The notes below the pieces were generated by a model. The model was not told the DNA's origin and did not search any database. It was given only the letters and a program-made list of their open reading frames with translations. Shown here piece by piece: positions 1 to 11,123 of a DNA stretch of 64,000 nucleotides. The first letter of the stretch is position 1, and every line of letters starts with the position of its first letter. The position numbers and the translations under genes are program-made. Origin of the DNA: Siphlonurus alternatus (lineage: Eukaryota; Arthropoda; Insecta; Ephemeroptera; Siphlonuridae); contig OX463784.1 in NCBI GenBank assembly GCA_949825025.1, positions 6,331,431 to 6,395,430 on the forward strand, given 5' to 3'.

Positions 1-1273
1 ATAATGTTCATGGTAAAAGTTTTAGAGATCTAGCTGCTGTATCAAGCAACTGGTAATGGGAAAGGTGGAAACTAGTGCAGAATTTTCAATGTAAATCGAT
101 AAAGGAGGAAGAGAGAGAGAGAGTTAGAGAGAAACCAGACGTACGGCGCAGGGCAGAATATCACAAGGTAGCTAGAAATAAGAAGTAAGTTATTATTATT
201 TTCAATAAGGGTGAATATTTATTGATAAATATGTCAATTATGAACGTTATTGATCAATAAATAATGATATTTTGAGACAATATGTTAGTGGCAAAAATTT
301 AATTAGCGACCAAATAGAATTAATTATTGTATTAAATTTGTATTTTAATTTATCTTTATTCATATTCACTGCTAAATTAGCGTAGTGAATTAAAACATTG
401 CTTTAATTAAAATTAACTTAACTGAAAGAAATGCTTTTCAAGAACCTTCATACGAATTTTATACAACATGCATTTTTTATTGATCATGCATCGCTCGTAG
501 GCTTTTTGATTTGAATCTTAGATTTTCGAATGAAGACTATTTTTTTTTTGTAATACTTCCCCGAAATTTTGGATTTAACATGTTCAATATAGGCATTTCC
601 TCCTCTCCAATTTTTTTTATTATTGGCCTTATGGGGGCAGCCTCCTCCGAATTTTTTTCTGATGAATCCGCGTCTGACTACAGCATTGATGATGTTATTT
701 AAATTATCAAAAATTGTTATAACTGTACTTTTTTCTTCGTTGATATTTATGTATTTATCTATTTATAACGCGATGCATACCAATGATGGAAAAAATACTT
801 AAATAACATTAATTAATTGTTATATCAAATCAATATATTATCATGCATATTAAAAAAATAAAAAAACGAAAACGGTATGTTATGCTATTTTTCAAGTGAT
901 CATCATTATAAATATGAGATAAAGCTCAAAATTGCGCTCACGTGAAATAGCAGACAGCTCATTATTGCAATGAAATCGTAATAATCAGTATCTCATTATT
1001 CCTGACGAGGGATGATATATGTAATGTAAAGCATAAAATAATTAGTTGTATTAAATAATATATATCTTGAAACGGTACGAATTTTACGTTATTATTATTA
1101 AATTAATAATTAATAACTGATGTACCTTTTTACATAACATTTTGACGACTTTAGATCAATAGTCTTAGATGTCTATTATTAGCCTTTAGTTTACCTCTGT
1201 TTACATTGTACCATGGCTTATTGTTACATGAAGCAACAGAATCCTTTCTCTGTCTATCTAGCACTGTTGTTGA
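1..1273. other. AT-rich DNA, no gene seen
   Basis: Mostly A/T with short homopolymers. A short GA-rich patch lies near 110-130. A 63-codon open frame at 511-702 has no domain-like features or splice context and is probably chance. No RNA gene or promoter could be supported. Confidence 0.6.

Positions 1274-1350
<77 letters not shown>
1274..1350 (+). repeat. (TC)n microsatellite
   Basis: About 35 uninterrupted TC dinucleotides, ending in a short imperfect T/C-rich tail. It is the first of six long TC/GA tracts in the window. The Ser-Leu open frame across it is an artefact of the repeat. Confidence 0.97.
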
Positions 1351-1351
<1 letters not shown>

Positions 1352-1720
1352 CCCCTCTCACTTTCTGACAGCTTTTTTACCATCATATTTACATCAAAGT
1401 ATTATAACTGCTGCATTTCTATAATCAAAGCGAAATCCCATACCACCAGTTGGATAAACCTTTCAAATTATATATTTTTTTCATTATTAAAATGTCTTGT
1501 TAGTAATATCAATGAATAATTAATTATGGTAATGAAATTATAATAGAAATTTAATTAATATCGATGAAAAGTGGATGGAATTTTATGGATTTATTTGAGT
1601 TTGGGGCTTCAAATTAATTAAAAACAATAAATTGTTAATATTTTTATTGCATTTTTTTTGCACATTTATTAAAATATTTGTAGCCATAGTTTAGAAGGGA
1701 TCTACAAAATTCTAATCAAT

Positions 1721-1800
1721 GCTAGGTCGGGTTCATAAAGAGCCGGGAGGTTAAATTCAGTCACTTTTGACCCGTACCCTAAAACAGGATTCAGTTTCAG
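1721..1800 (+). repeat. Relic of a dispersed repeat shared with 17105-17212
   Basis: About 80 bases match a second copy near 17.1 kb, including the shared string TTAAATTCAGTCACTTTTGA and a following CCCTAnAACAGG segment. At 17.1 kb this sequence follows a degraded 5S-SINE-type body, so it may be a SINE tail variant. No ends or target duplications are visible. Confidence 0.6.
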
Positions 1801-1973
1801 CAAAAAAATTAAAATAAAACATTTTCAGAATAACATCGTATTAATTTTAATCTTGACTTCCGCTTACCTTTTCTTTTAGACTTTTCTTAACGAGAAATTA
1901 ATTTCTTTATATTAAAACGTCATCTTAAAAGGTATTTTTACAGTGATGCTGCAAACCAATAATGTTCTAGCAG

Positions 1974-2238
1974 CCCGAATTTAAATAAATTTCATATTTT
2001 CTTCGCTCTTAAGCTCTCCTCTTTTCTTCTCTTATTTTGCACCATTTTAGAAGTAAAAAAGAGGGAAAAATACGATTTTACGTATTTTTCCTCTTCTTGA
2101 ACATAAAATGTTAAAAATATTGTCTTCATTTCATCCTCACTTTGAACGGACAGGAAATAAGATGTGTTTTAGAGTTAAAAAGATTAGGTTTAGACGTGTT
2201 ATAAAGGATGAGTTGAAGACGTAATTATTCAACTAGGG
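1974..2238 (-). mobile_element. R1 element (TA-flanked short inverted-repeat transposon)
   Basis: Minus-strand member of R1, the commonest family here, described at 2434-2679. It begins CCCGAATTTAAATAAATTTC and ends with TTCAACTAGGG. It carries the recognisable interior TTTGCACCATTTTAG and GATTAGGTTTAGACG segments. It lies 195 bp from an opposite-strand copy, so the pair forms a larger inverted repeat. Confidence 0.85.
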
Positions 2239-2433
2239 AGGACTCTGTCAGCTTGTTGCTTTGTTTTCCAATATAAAAGTGTCGATGGTCAATGAAGAGA
2301 TTGATGGCCTTCTCCGGTAAAAAATTCTCACGAACGTCCAACACGTTCCGGTCGAAGGATATATCGGCAGTTCGATCCGTCATACATGTTTTACTATTCA
2401 AAGAAATGGATCTTTATTACATTCTTCAAACTA

Positions 2434-2679
2434 CCCTAGTTGAAAAATATCTTCAACTCATCCCTTACACGTCTAAACCTAATATTTTCACCTCTAAAAA
2501 ACATCTTATTTTCTATTCGCTCAAAGTAAGGATGAAAAGAAGACAATTTTATGCTCATCAGGAAGAAGAAAAAATACGTAATTTTGACTTTTATTCTCTA
2601 AAATGGTGCAAAATAGGACGAAAAAAGACGAGAGGGGAGCTTAATAGTGAATAAAAAATGAAATTTGTTTCAACTCGGG
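2434..2679 (+). mobile_element. R1 element, well-defined ends with TA duplication
   Basis: Reference copy for R1. It is flanked by TA on both sides (2432-2433 and 2680-2681). It starts CCCTAGTTGAAAAA and ends TTTCAACTCGGG, giving a terminal inverted repeat of roughly 12-15 bp around CCCNAGTTGAAA. The interior is A/T- and purine-rich, with conserved landmarks such as TCTAAACCTAAT and AAAATGGTGCAAAATA. No transposase is present. Size and TA duplication fit a non-autonomous Tc1/mariner-type element; that superfamily assignment is inference. Open frames across R1 copies repeat the same peptide and are shadows of the repeat. Confidence 0.88.
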
Positions 2680-2681
2680 TA

Positions 2682-3335
2682 TAGTATCATCATATCTACA
2701 TTATAGTCAGATTACAATTTTATTGCAAAACGCTGTGACTTTATAATCATGAAAATGTTAAACTCGCAATAATAAGAAAAGACGTTGCATGATTATTTAA
2801 TTATTTAAAACGTGTCAAATCTTTCCCTCTAAGTTTTCATAGTGTTGAGGGTTTGAAATAGCCTGGAAAAAATTGACAATACATAACTAGAGGTACTTTT
2901 TCTTAGTTTACAATAAAATAATTAATTAAAATCGTTTACTGTAAATACAAATTTGAAAGATTAAAAATATTACAAAAATGCTTTATTCAGAAAGAAAAAA
3001 AAAAACGTATTACAAAAAATGTTTGCGTTTGAGTACAATTTAAATCCTTTAAGCTACACATATTAAAACATAATTATATGAAATATATAACATAATGATA
3101 ATAGAAAAGCAAACATAATAATAAATGTAATTTTTCTATTGTGCCCCTGATAATTATGCAACCCTTTCAACTTGCATGCTAAAAAAGTTGCCTATCATTT
3201 AAGCGAAATGTTTTGGACATTTAGTGGTTGAGCTATAGTGTGTATTGCATACTTTATATATTATAGTGTGACTTAGGACATTAACAAGTTTTTTTTTTTT
3301 TACTTACCAGGGGTAGGGAGAAATTCAAAATGCTA
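2682..3335. other. AT-rich DNA, nothing recognised
   Basis: No long frame, RNA gene or repeat shared with the rest of the window was seen. A/T runs dominate. Confidence 0.5.
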
Positions 3336-3583
3336 CCCTACTTGAAAAATTACGTCGTCTTTTATATGTCTAAACCTAATCTTTTTTCCTCTAAAACACA
3401 TCTTATTTCCTCTTCGCTCAAAGTGAGGATAAAACAGAGATGATATTTCTAACATTTTATGCTCAAGAAGAAGAAAAAATACATAATCTCGTTTTTTTCA
3501 TCTAAAATGGTGCAAAATAAGAGGAGAAAAGACGAAAGCAGAGTTTAGTAGCGAAGAAAAGGTGAAATTTATTTCAACTCGGG
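3336..3583 (+). mobile_element. R1 element
   Basis: Full-length copy with TA on both sides (3334-3335, 3584-3585), start CCCTACTTGAAAAA and end TTTCAACTCGGG. Confidence 0.88.
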
Positions 3584-4340
3584 TACTTTCTTAAATCCCT
3601 ATAATTTCTCTCACTAATTCCTTTCGGAAATATATTGTTAACTAAGGATTCATAATATATATATATATATTTTTTTCAGAGTTTTTGAAGCAGTCCTTCG
3701 CAGTTTTTTCCCACAGAGTTTGAAGTAGTTTTAACTCCTTGGTAATGCTATAAGGATTAATTTATTTTCTTTGTATTTTTTTTTTCTTTATACTCATCTG
3801 ATACAAGTTTAAAGATAATTAAAAAAGAACTAATATATTATTGATCTTTAACGAATATCCTTTTATTTATTTTTTTTAGCCAATAATTAACTTATTAGTC
3901 TTATTACATAATGTGCCATGTTGCAAGATTAAAACATAATCATGGACAAAGAGGGATTTTTTAAATTTAAGAAGCTAATATTTTTTATAGCATTTTTTTT
4001 TTTTTTTTTTGTTCATAAACTTTTTAATTTAATATAAAATTAATGAACACAAGTCAATTCTAATTTTAAATATTAAAAAAAAAGAGAAAAGTTTTTTTCT
4101 TGCTCTCAAAGAACAAATTCATATTAATCCAATTAGTCGAATAAATTTAATTATTTAATATTCAATTTTTTTCTCTTCAAGACATGAGCTATTTATATAA
4201 TGAGTTTAAATTTTATACTGGAGACCTTTTAATTATAAGTATAAAAAATAATTGCCTCTAGGACTTCTTTACTTTTCAAAGTAAATTTAATAATCATGCT
4301 AATTATTCATTCTCTACGTACACATGATGGTGTTTAATAT
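3584..4340. other. AT-rich DNA with short TA tract
   Basis: Contains a (TA)n run near 3653-3671 and several long T and A homopolymers. No gene or recognisable mobile element was seen. Confidence 0.5.
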
Positions 4341-4604
4341 GTTGAAAAATATCGTCTTCAACTCATCTACACCTAATCTTTTTACCTCTAAAATATATCT
4401 TATTTCCTCTTCTCCCAAAGTGAAGATGCAATGAAGGCAATATTTCTAACATTTTATGTTGAAGAATAGGAAAAAAGGCGTAATCTCGTCTTTTTAACCT
4501 CTTTTTTTCTATAAAATGGTACAAAATGAGAGAAGAAAAGACGAGAAGAGAGTTAAATAGCAAAAAAAAAAAAAAAAAAAAGATGAAATTTATTTCAACT
4601 CGGG
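4341..4604 (+). mobile_element. R1 element, 5' end slightly eroded
   Basis: Begins at GTTGAAAAATATCGTCTTCA without the leading CCCTA and ends CAACTCGGG. A long A run (4562-4581) interrupts the 3' part. A 66-codon minus-strand frame across it is a repeat shadow. Confidence 0.8.
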
Positions 4605-4959
4605 ATAATATTATTGTTATGAAACGTCGTTTCTTTTCTGTTCCACAAAGCCCGCAAACAAAACAAAGGTAACGTTTATGAAGGCCCGAAGTGTACGATG
4701 TGGGAACATAAATATTATTTTGAATCCCTTGTGTGTCGTAATTACTTTTATTGTCTAAAAAGAGAAATAAATTAACAACTTTTTACTATACAAGCAGGTG
4801 TTCTAAAATAATTTATTAAAATATAAATTTTAAAACAGAATAATTTAATGTCGCCACTTTAAAATATAAAAATGAATTGACAAATTATTTGTAATTTTGA
4901 GGGAGATAAGAAGAGCACTTAAGTCTAGTCATTCCAAAAAAGTGCTAGCACACGCCTTA

Positions 4960-5168
4960 AGGGGCATTTCCATGGAGCGTGGAAAGCAAGGCTTGACGCG
5001 GCGAGAAAGGCGCACATGCTTCAATGTCATAATATATGGCGGCCATGTTTAATCGCTGTGAGAAAGCGATTTTTCCACGCCAACATGGCCGCCATATGAC
5101 ATTGAAGCATGTGCGCCTTTCTCGCCGCGTCAAGCCTCTCGCTTTCCACGCTCCATGGAAATGCCCCT
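4960..5168. mobile_element. GC-rich fold-back MITE with TTA duplication
   Basis: A nearly perfect palindrome of about 209 bp with arms of roughly 85 bp, starting AGGGGCATTTCCATGGAGCG and ending with its complement. The loop is near 5050-5085. TTA stands immediately before (4957-4959) and after (5169-5171), as expected for PIF/Harbinger-type (Tourist-like) elements. The arms are far more GC-rich than the surroundings. One arm carries a few extra bases relative to the other. Only one copy is in the window. An 81-codon minus-strand frame spanning it is a by-product of the palindrome. Confidence 0.85.
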
Positions 5169-5289
5169 TTATGCTCTTAGTTTGCGTGCAGGCTTGTTCC
5201 ACGTGACGTCACTGCAACGCATATTGCATACATTACAGGATCCTGTAGTGTTGTGTTGCATCAGCAGCGTGTAAGGGAGAAAATATAGA

Positions 5290-5580
5290 AAAACTGCCCC
5301 GGCATTTGCCTGGGAGTGACGATGGGAAACCACAGAAAACCACCGTCAAGGCAGACGATACCAAAGAGAACGACCTTCAGCACCTCCCGAATACAGACAG
5401 TATAGTGGAAGAACATACATGCCATCTCTCGGGAACTTACTAGAACACGCTGCCATACCTCAGCTCGAAGTGATGAAAAGTCACCCGAGCCAAGGCAGGA
5501 AGCGATCCTCGGTCTCCCGAGCGATAGGCAGAGATCAAACCACTACGCTACCTGTTCGGAGTCGGAACTGTCCAGAGGGA
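5290..5580 (-). mobile_element. tRNA-derived SINE, minus strand
   Basis: Read on the minus strand, a tRNA-like head carries an A-box match TAGCGTAGTGG (5540-5550) and a B-box-like GGATCGCTTCC (5498-5508), with box starts 42 bases apart as in tRNA genes. The body ends towards 5290 with a block containing GGGAAACCACAGAAAACCAC and GGCATTTGCCTGGGAGTGA. From memory, similar blocks occur in SINE-like repeats of several arthropod orders; this was not checked. The 81-codon plus-strand frame at 5419-5664 is part of this repeat, not a gene. Confidence 0.75.
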
Positions 5581-5599
5581 TACATTATCTCTATGTATT

Positions 5600-6509
5600 C
5601 TATTACATTAATTAGTGATAGTAATAGTTTTTTTATTAAAAAAAGGTCAACTGATATAAAATAACACTCATGAATAAATTATTTTAGCTTGAACTGTATA
5701 ATTAATATTGATAAAAATAATCAATATATTTATATATCAATATCAAATCACATTTTATTTATTAATTAGAAGTACCTAACAGAGAATATTTTGCATGCCT
5801 TTAAAGTGCTTCTAAATATTTGATATGTATTGAAATAAAATTCTATGCAAAATATTTTGTAATTAAAAGTTTTACTAATTAATAACATGGGAATTTAAAT
5901 GATACTTTTGAAATCATTGAAATGTATGATATTTTATATTTTAAATCAATATTATAATCCTATGAGAATATTTATAACTTTTATGTATAGAAAGGCTTCA
6001 TTTACATATAACATATGATATTTTGGTATTGTTTTTAATTACTACTATATTTTGAATTTTCAGGATATTTATTTTTTTATTAATTTAATTGTAGAAATGA
6101 TTACTTTATTACAATGTTAATGATTTTAAGGACAAATTTCTTGCATTACATTAAATTAATTTCATTTCCTTAATTAATAATAATAATAAGTTCTTGATAG
6201 AAAATTACCAGCAAAATTATATATTATTCTACTACTACTTCATTATTTAATTAATATAAACCAACATTTTATTGCAAAAAGAGATATTTAATGATTTTCT
6301 TGATATATATTTAAAAACTTTTTTATTTTAATTTGAAATAATAGTTGATAATAATGAAAATAAACAAAAATGTGTCCTTGATAAAAATCATTTTGATTGA
6401 ATTTTTGATTCTTAATTTTTTTTGTATAGTTTGTTTCTTTGAAAATTTTATATTAATGATTTACTGAAGTCACTTACAGGTGTGGGCGATCATGAATTTT
6501 TCAATTAAT
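5600..6509. other. AT-rich DNA, nothing recognised
   Basis: Very A/T-rich, with no frames above background and no repeat shared with other parts of the window. Confidence 0.5.
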
Positions 6510-6636
6510 GTATACACTCGTCACCTTGGAAACTTTCCCACTTGCAGCCTTGTTAATCACCATACCCTGTGTTATTCTTACGGGACGTTGTGATTAACAA
6601 GGACGCAAAAGAAAATTTTCCGAGGAGATGACTGTA
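6510..6636. mobile_element. R3 hairpin element (GTAC-ended, about 127 bp)
   Basis: An imperfect palindrome from GTATACACTCGTCACC to GAGGAGATGACTGTAC, with inner arms CTTGTTAATCACCA and TGTGATTAACAAGG. Two relatives occur at 57483-57609 and 63716-63834, sharing CTTGTTAATCACCATG and an A/T-poor centre. It is a short fold-back transposon or a structured repeat of unknown class. Confidence 0.75.
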
Positions 6637-6639
6637 CAA

Positions 6640-7682
6640 ATTTTAATAAAACAAAATGTACATTTATAATATTTAACATTAAAAATTCCTTTTATTTGCT
6701 CTTTTTAGAAATTTAATATTTTTTTCATTTTAATTATACTAAAATATAATAAATATGTTTTAATTATATGTATACTGTACATATTACAGTATGTACATAA
6801 TATATACTGAATATATATAGTAATATTGTATATTGGTTTGTGAACGAAGTACAAAAAGTTTATTCTATTGAAATAGTTTAATATATTTGTACGGATTAAA
6901 TTTCATTCAAATAATTACCCACATAAATTATTTAATTAATGAGCTTAATAATATAAAAGCTTTCAAAAAGCTTTGAAAATCTACTATTGATTTTTAAAAA
7001 GTTCAATCTGTTGATTTTTTGTAAAATAATTCTGAATATTTCTTTATCTCTAGTTTAAAATACTATACATTTATTTTAAAAACAAAAAGGCATAAAATGG
7101 TTTGCTGAATATTAAAAAAATTCACTAGAATTTCAACTTTCATTTTTCATCCAGTCTCTTTTATATCAAAGAATCAATGGAAATAAATCATAATGTAAAC
7201 TCATTTTCATAATCTTTGCCAATTTTTCTGTCTTTGCCAATTTTTCTGTCATTTCCCGTTCTACACTCTTCTCAAATTAATTTAACAATAAAAATATTTT
7301 AATTTCATTTTATCTTTATATTATGATCTTTCCAACAAAATTAAAGATTAAAAAGGCGTCTTAACCATACATGATGCCATGTATTCTATATATATATATA
7401 TATATATATGTGTGTATTTGGAATTAAATAAAATAATTTTAACATTCCAAAATTTTTCATAAATGATTATATTAATATATCTCATAAAATGTTATAATAA
7501 AACCTAATATAAGTGTTTAAATTTAGTTTATAAAATAATTACTATTGTCATAAAAAAGTTCATACATATAAGTACATTTTTATATATTAATGTTCTATAT
7601 AATTTTTATTGTTCTGCTCTCACAATTTTTTTTTTATCATCATCATTATTATTCTATCTTCCATCCGTTTCATTTCATATTA
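6640..7682. other. AT-rich DNA upstream of the promoter
   Basis: Holds a two-copy tandem of the 20-mer TCTTTGCCAATTTTTCTGTC near 7212-7250 and a (TA)n/(TG)n run at 7386-7416. Otherwise A/T-rich, with no gene seen. Confidence 0.55.
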
Positions 7683-7830
7683 CAACCCTCCCCCGCATTT
7701 TCACAGCATTTAAGGGGAAATGTTTACCTCCCCTCTCTCGCTTCTATATTTTACCGATGAAAAGTCTGTAGCTCCACAGCTCTCAGTATATAAGTGAGTG
7801 TTCCGTAATACAGTAGTCTCTATAACGTTG
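7683..7830 (+). promoter_or_regulatory. Candidate core promoter (TATA plus initiator)
   Basis: A C-rich stretch (around 7683-7745, including CCTCCCCCGC and CCTCCCCTCTCTCGC) stands out from the AT-rich background. It is followed by TATATAAG at 7787-7794 and an initiator-like ACAGT with its A at 7812, about 25 bases after the TATA start. It lies about 540 bases upstream of the coding exon on the same strand. The spacing is slightly short of the usual 28-31 bases, and no DPE was recognised. Confidence 0.5.
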
Positions 7831-8356
7831 CTTGTAATACTGACATATACATGTGACATAATAATAATAATAATTAACAGTGCCAAAAATAATTAACATA
7901 ATTTGTGTTCAATATAATAATAAGTGTATTTAAAAATAAAAAAAGTGTTTATGTGTGTTATAATATATTTGTGTCTATAATAATAATATTTTTATTATGA
8001 ATAATATAATAATTAATATGAAGAAATATATGGTGTATTATTGTGTTATTATATAAGTGAAATGGGATGAATATTACCAAGAAGTTATGATAAAATTTAA
8101 GGCCTAATAATATATATAACTATAATTATTAAGATACTATAATTAATAGATAATCAAATGGTTTAAAATTAATTATTAAAAACTTAATCTTCCCATACCC
8201 CTACTACCTTAACATTTATAACAAAGTCAATTTTTCAAGTGATTTAAAAAAAAATCATTTAGTATCAAGAAAAAGGCCTAATAGTGTGTGATATTCAATT
8301 ACAAAAAAATTAATTATAACTATTTTGTAATTATTGTATCAAAACATTGTTACAAG
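7812..8356 (+). other. Probable 5' leader or first intron
   Basis: Between the candidate start site and the coding exon, all frames contain stops and the DNA is A/T-rich. It is either untranslated leader or includes an intron ending near the AG at 8355-8356. Several short upstream ATG frames close quickly, for example ATGTGA near 7850. Confidence 0.35.
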
Positions 8357-9320
8357 TGGGGGGTGTAAGTAGTTATTGTTATGTGCCTTGTGCACCAAGG
8401 ACAACAATTGAAAATATAACAATAACAACAATTGATAATATTCATCAAGAAGATATCAAAATTGATAATAAAAAAGAAGAAATTTTAGATTTATATGAAA
8501 AAAATAAAATAAAAATAGAAAATACGTGTGAAGATCCTATTTCCTCTAATATTCTTAATCCTTCAACATCTATTATTACCTCTACCACATCAAATAATCA
8601 TTGTTGTTTTAATTGTTGTAAAAGAAAATCATCAACTATAACTACTACTACTAATAAATCTACTATAAAATATTATAATTTATTATGCTGTCGTATAAAA
8701 AGAAATAATAAAAATAAATGTTCAATATTTAATTGTTGTAAATCAAAAATATTAAAAAATAAAAATACACCACCACAAATATCTGAAGAAAAAGTTAATG
8801 ATTTTGAAAACGATCAAGAATTATTACCTATACAACCACCATTGACATCCATACCTGAAGATTTATTAGAATCTGAGACAGGTGATTGGATAAGTGAAGA
8901 CGGGGGTAGTCAAAGACCTTCGATAGAATTTCATTTACCACAAAATAGAAAGTCTATTAATTTAAGAAGAGCTGGACAAAGAGAATCATCACCAAGGTTA
9001 TTTCCAAGAGGTTCAACAGATTCAACATCAAGTTATGTTCAAATAGCTCCTAGTGCATTAGGTTCAAGTTCTAGTAGTTCAAGCAGTGGAAGTGGCGGTA
9101 GTGTATTTTCAAAATCAAGTAAACCTGGAAAATCTACAAACGTGTCTTTCGCATCTCATTTATTTTCATCATCATCAGGAGGTCAACGACCTCAAATTAC
9201 AACTCCAATTATTTCTGCTGTAAGATCAACAATGCAAGCTGAACAAGGAAGTATCGGAGATTTACAAAAATATCATAATAGATATTTAAGAAATCGGAGA
9301 CATACTCTAGCAAATGTTCG
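8357..9320 (+). CDS. Large 5' coding exon of an unidentified, probably signalling or membrane-associated protein (partial)
   Basis: An open frame of over 320 codons in strongly AT-rich DNA, clearly biased towards AT-ending codons and ending exactly at a consensus donor, so it is very likely real. The frame is open from about 8320 (stop TAA at 8317) but has no ATG until 9232. The true start is therefore in an upstream exon joined near 8357, or is non-AUG. Counting residue 1 at 8347, the peptide has paired cysteines at 86-87, 90-91, 114-115 and 130-131 within basic clusters (HCCFNCCKRK, FNCCKSK). These are followed by an acidic/proline stretch, a Ser/Gly-rich linker near 235-255, basic Ser motifs (RKSINLRR, RRHT) and a C-terminal HNRYLRNRRHTLANVR. 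Cys-Cys plus Lys/Arg clusters could be palmitoylated membrane anchors (inference). The exon looks like a disordered N-terminal region. Loose possibilities are the N-terminus of an insect SK-type potassium channel or a kinase of the SIK family (RRHTLA-like motif). Neither is established, and no catalytic or membrane domain is visible. Confidence 0.8.
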
Positions 9321-9326
9321 GTAAGT
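9318..9326 (+). other. Splice donor site
   Basis: TCG|GTAAGT with the exon ending at 9320 matches the consensus donor at all intron positions. The reading frame is interrupted after the second base of a codon, so the next exon must begin with one base completing it. No matching acceptor and exon could be picked out downstream in the window. Confidence 0.8.
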
Positions 9327-9409
9327 TGATTTTTTATTGATATTTAATAATATAGCAAGTTGATAAGGTTCATTTTTACATAATATATCTGCAGTATAAC
9401 TCCCATTAA

Positions 9410-9812
9410 GGTAGAGATAATGTCGATCCGCTGTTTTTTTTTTTAGCTCTATTTGATTAACATGTAAGCCATAGCAAATTCACAAAAATTTGAAATTTTG
9501 TTGAGAGGCAGATATTACTCTGCCTAAAAGCAATAGAAAAAATTTCAAAACAATTTAACTAGCCGATTTTTTTTTATTAATTTATTTAATTTTCAGCATA
9601 GGGCTTTCCCATGGAGAGACAAACTAAAAAATTAATTTAAAAATATGATATCAGCTCGTTAAATTGTTTTGAAACTTATTCTATGCATGGCTTTTAGGCA
9701 CTAATATCTGTTATCTGCCTCTAAAAAAAATTCAGAATTTTTGTGAATTTGCTAAGGTTTACATGTTAATCAAATGTAGCTAAAAAAACAGCTGATCGAC
9801 ATTATCTCTACC
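9410..9812. mobile_element. R2 fold-back element with TTAA ends
   Basis: Flanked by TTAA on both sides (9406-9409, 9813-9816). Ends are GGTAGAGATAATGTCGAT and its complement ATCGACATTATCTCTACC, and the arms remain complementary over most of the 403 bp. TTAA duplication suggests a piggyBac-type non-autonomous element (inference). Starts only 90 bases after the exon donor. Confidence 0.87.
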
Positions 9813-9816
9813 TTAA

Positions 9817-10745
9817 GTAAAATATATTTATGGATATATTACAGTATAACATATTTCTTCCATTTTATATTGAATGTATTCACTAACTCATTATTAAATA
9901 ATTTGTTAACATTTTGGGTAAATTCATATTTTAGCATGCGACGTTCCCAGCAATTTTTTTTATTTATATAAGCAATTTGGATACGGTACTTGATTTACAG
10001 CTAAATTAATGAAATTTTAAAGTTCTCGTATGAGCAAACCCATTTTAGCATATAACTAATTTATTATAGTGTAAAATTAACGAGAGAAAATCATGCTAAA
10101 GTTCATTAAAACATATCATTGCGGTTAGTGTATTATTAACTGTGATACTTATATAATAATCAGATAATTAGTCCAGCATATTTCAATATATTCATTATTC
10201 ACAATCAACACATCAACCCTATTTGCAATCGACTGCCTCTTTACATTACACATTAATTAACATGTTTCTATTGACCCTTCTATCATCTTTAGTTATAATA
10301 ATTACCTGATGGCACATTTTTTTAATATAAAAGTAACAAAATATAAATATTTATAATATCATTGACAAAATTAAAAATGTGAACTTATAAAATAAAAAAA
10401 AAGTACTGCATAAATTATTCACATATTTTAAATATTTTTTTTAAATTAAGAAAATAAAAATACTTTTAAATATACAATTTATTCATAAAAAAATATATTT
10501 TTTTAATTTTCTTGTTTTTTTCATATATTATGTAGAGAACAAAGCAATTTGTATTCTTGACTTTTATTTAATTGTGTATTTATGAAAAGACCTTATTTAT
10601 AAAAAAAAGACCTCAATAAAAAAAAAAATCTATATACAAAGACAATAAAATTTGTCTAGCCAGTTCATCATTTATTGAATAGACCGCATTGCGTCATCAT
10701 CAAACTACATCTTACAAGTTTATAACATAACATTGCATGTATACA
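9817..10745. other. AT-rich DNA, nothing recognised
   Basis: No gene, RNA or shared repeat seen. Long A and T runs near 10380-10630. Confidence 0.5.
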
Positions 10746-10900
<155 letters not shown>

Positions 10901-11123
10901 AAGGGGTGTGACAGAAGCACAACATGTAAAACGACGCTAAATTGGAAATCGATGCCATAAATACGATGGCCAGGGAGCGTGTCTTAAAATAGACCACAAT
11001 TACATTCGTGACCTTTCCTTCCTTGTCAATATTCCGTTTAAAATTTAACATTATGACACGTCTGAAGTACGCCTAGAGATTATCATAACGTTATTATACA
11101 TAGAATAGCAAAGATGCACTTCT

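Noticed and set aside
2292..2654. 120-codon open frame
   Set aside because: Most of it is R1 sequence and the same peptide recurs in other R1 copies such as 51902-52093; no domain is present.
5419..5664. 81-codon protein
   Set aside because: Lies on the opposite strand of a tRNA-derived SINE and has no recognised domain.
8347..8349. TTG as the start codon of the large exon
   Set aside because: A TTG start is a bacterial convention. In a eukaryotic gene with a consensus splice donor the frame more likely enters from an upstream exon, so the exon was placed from the AG at 8355-8356.
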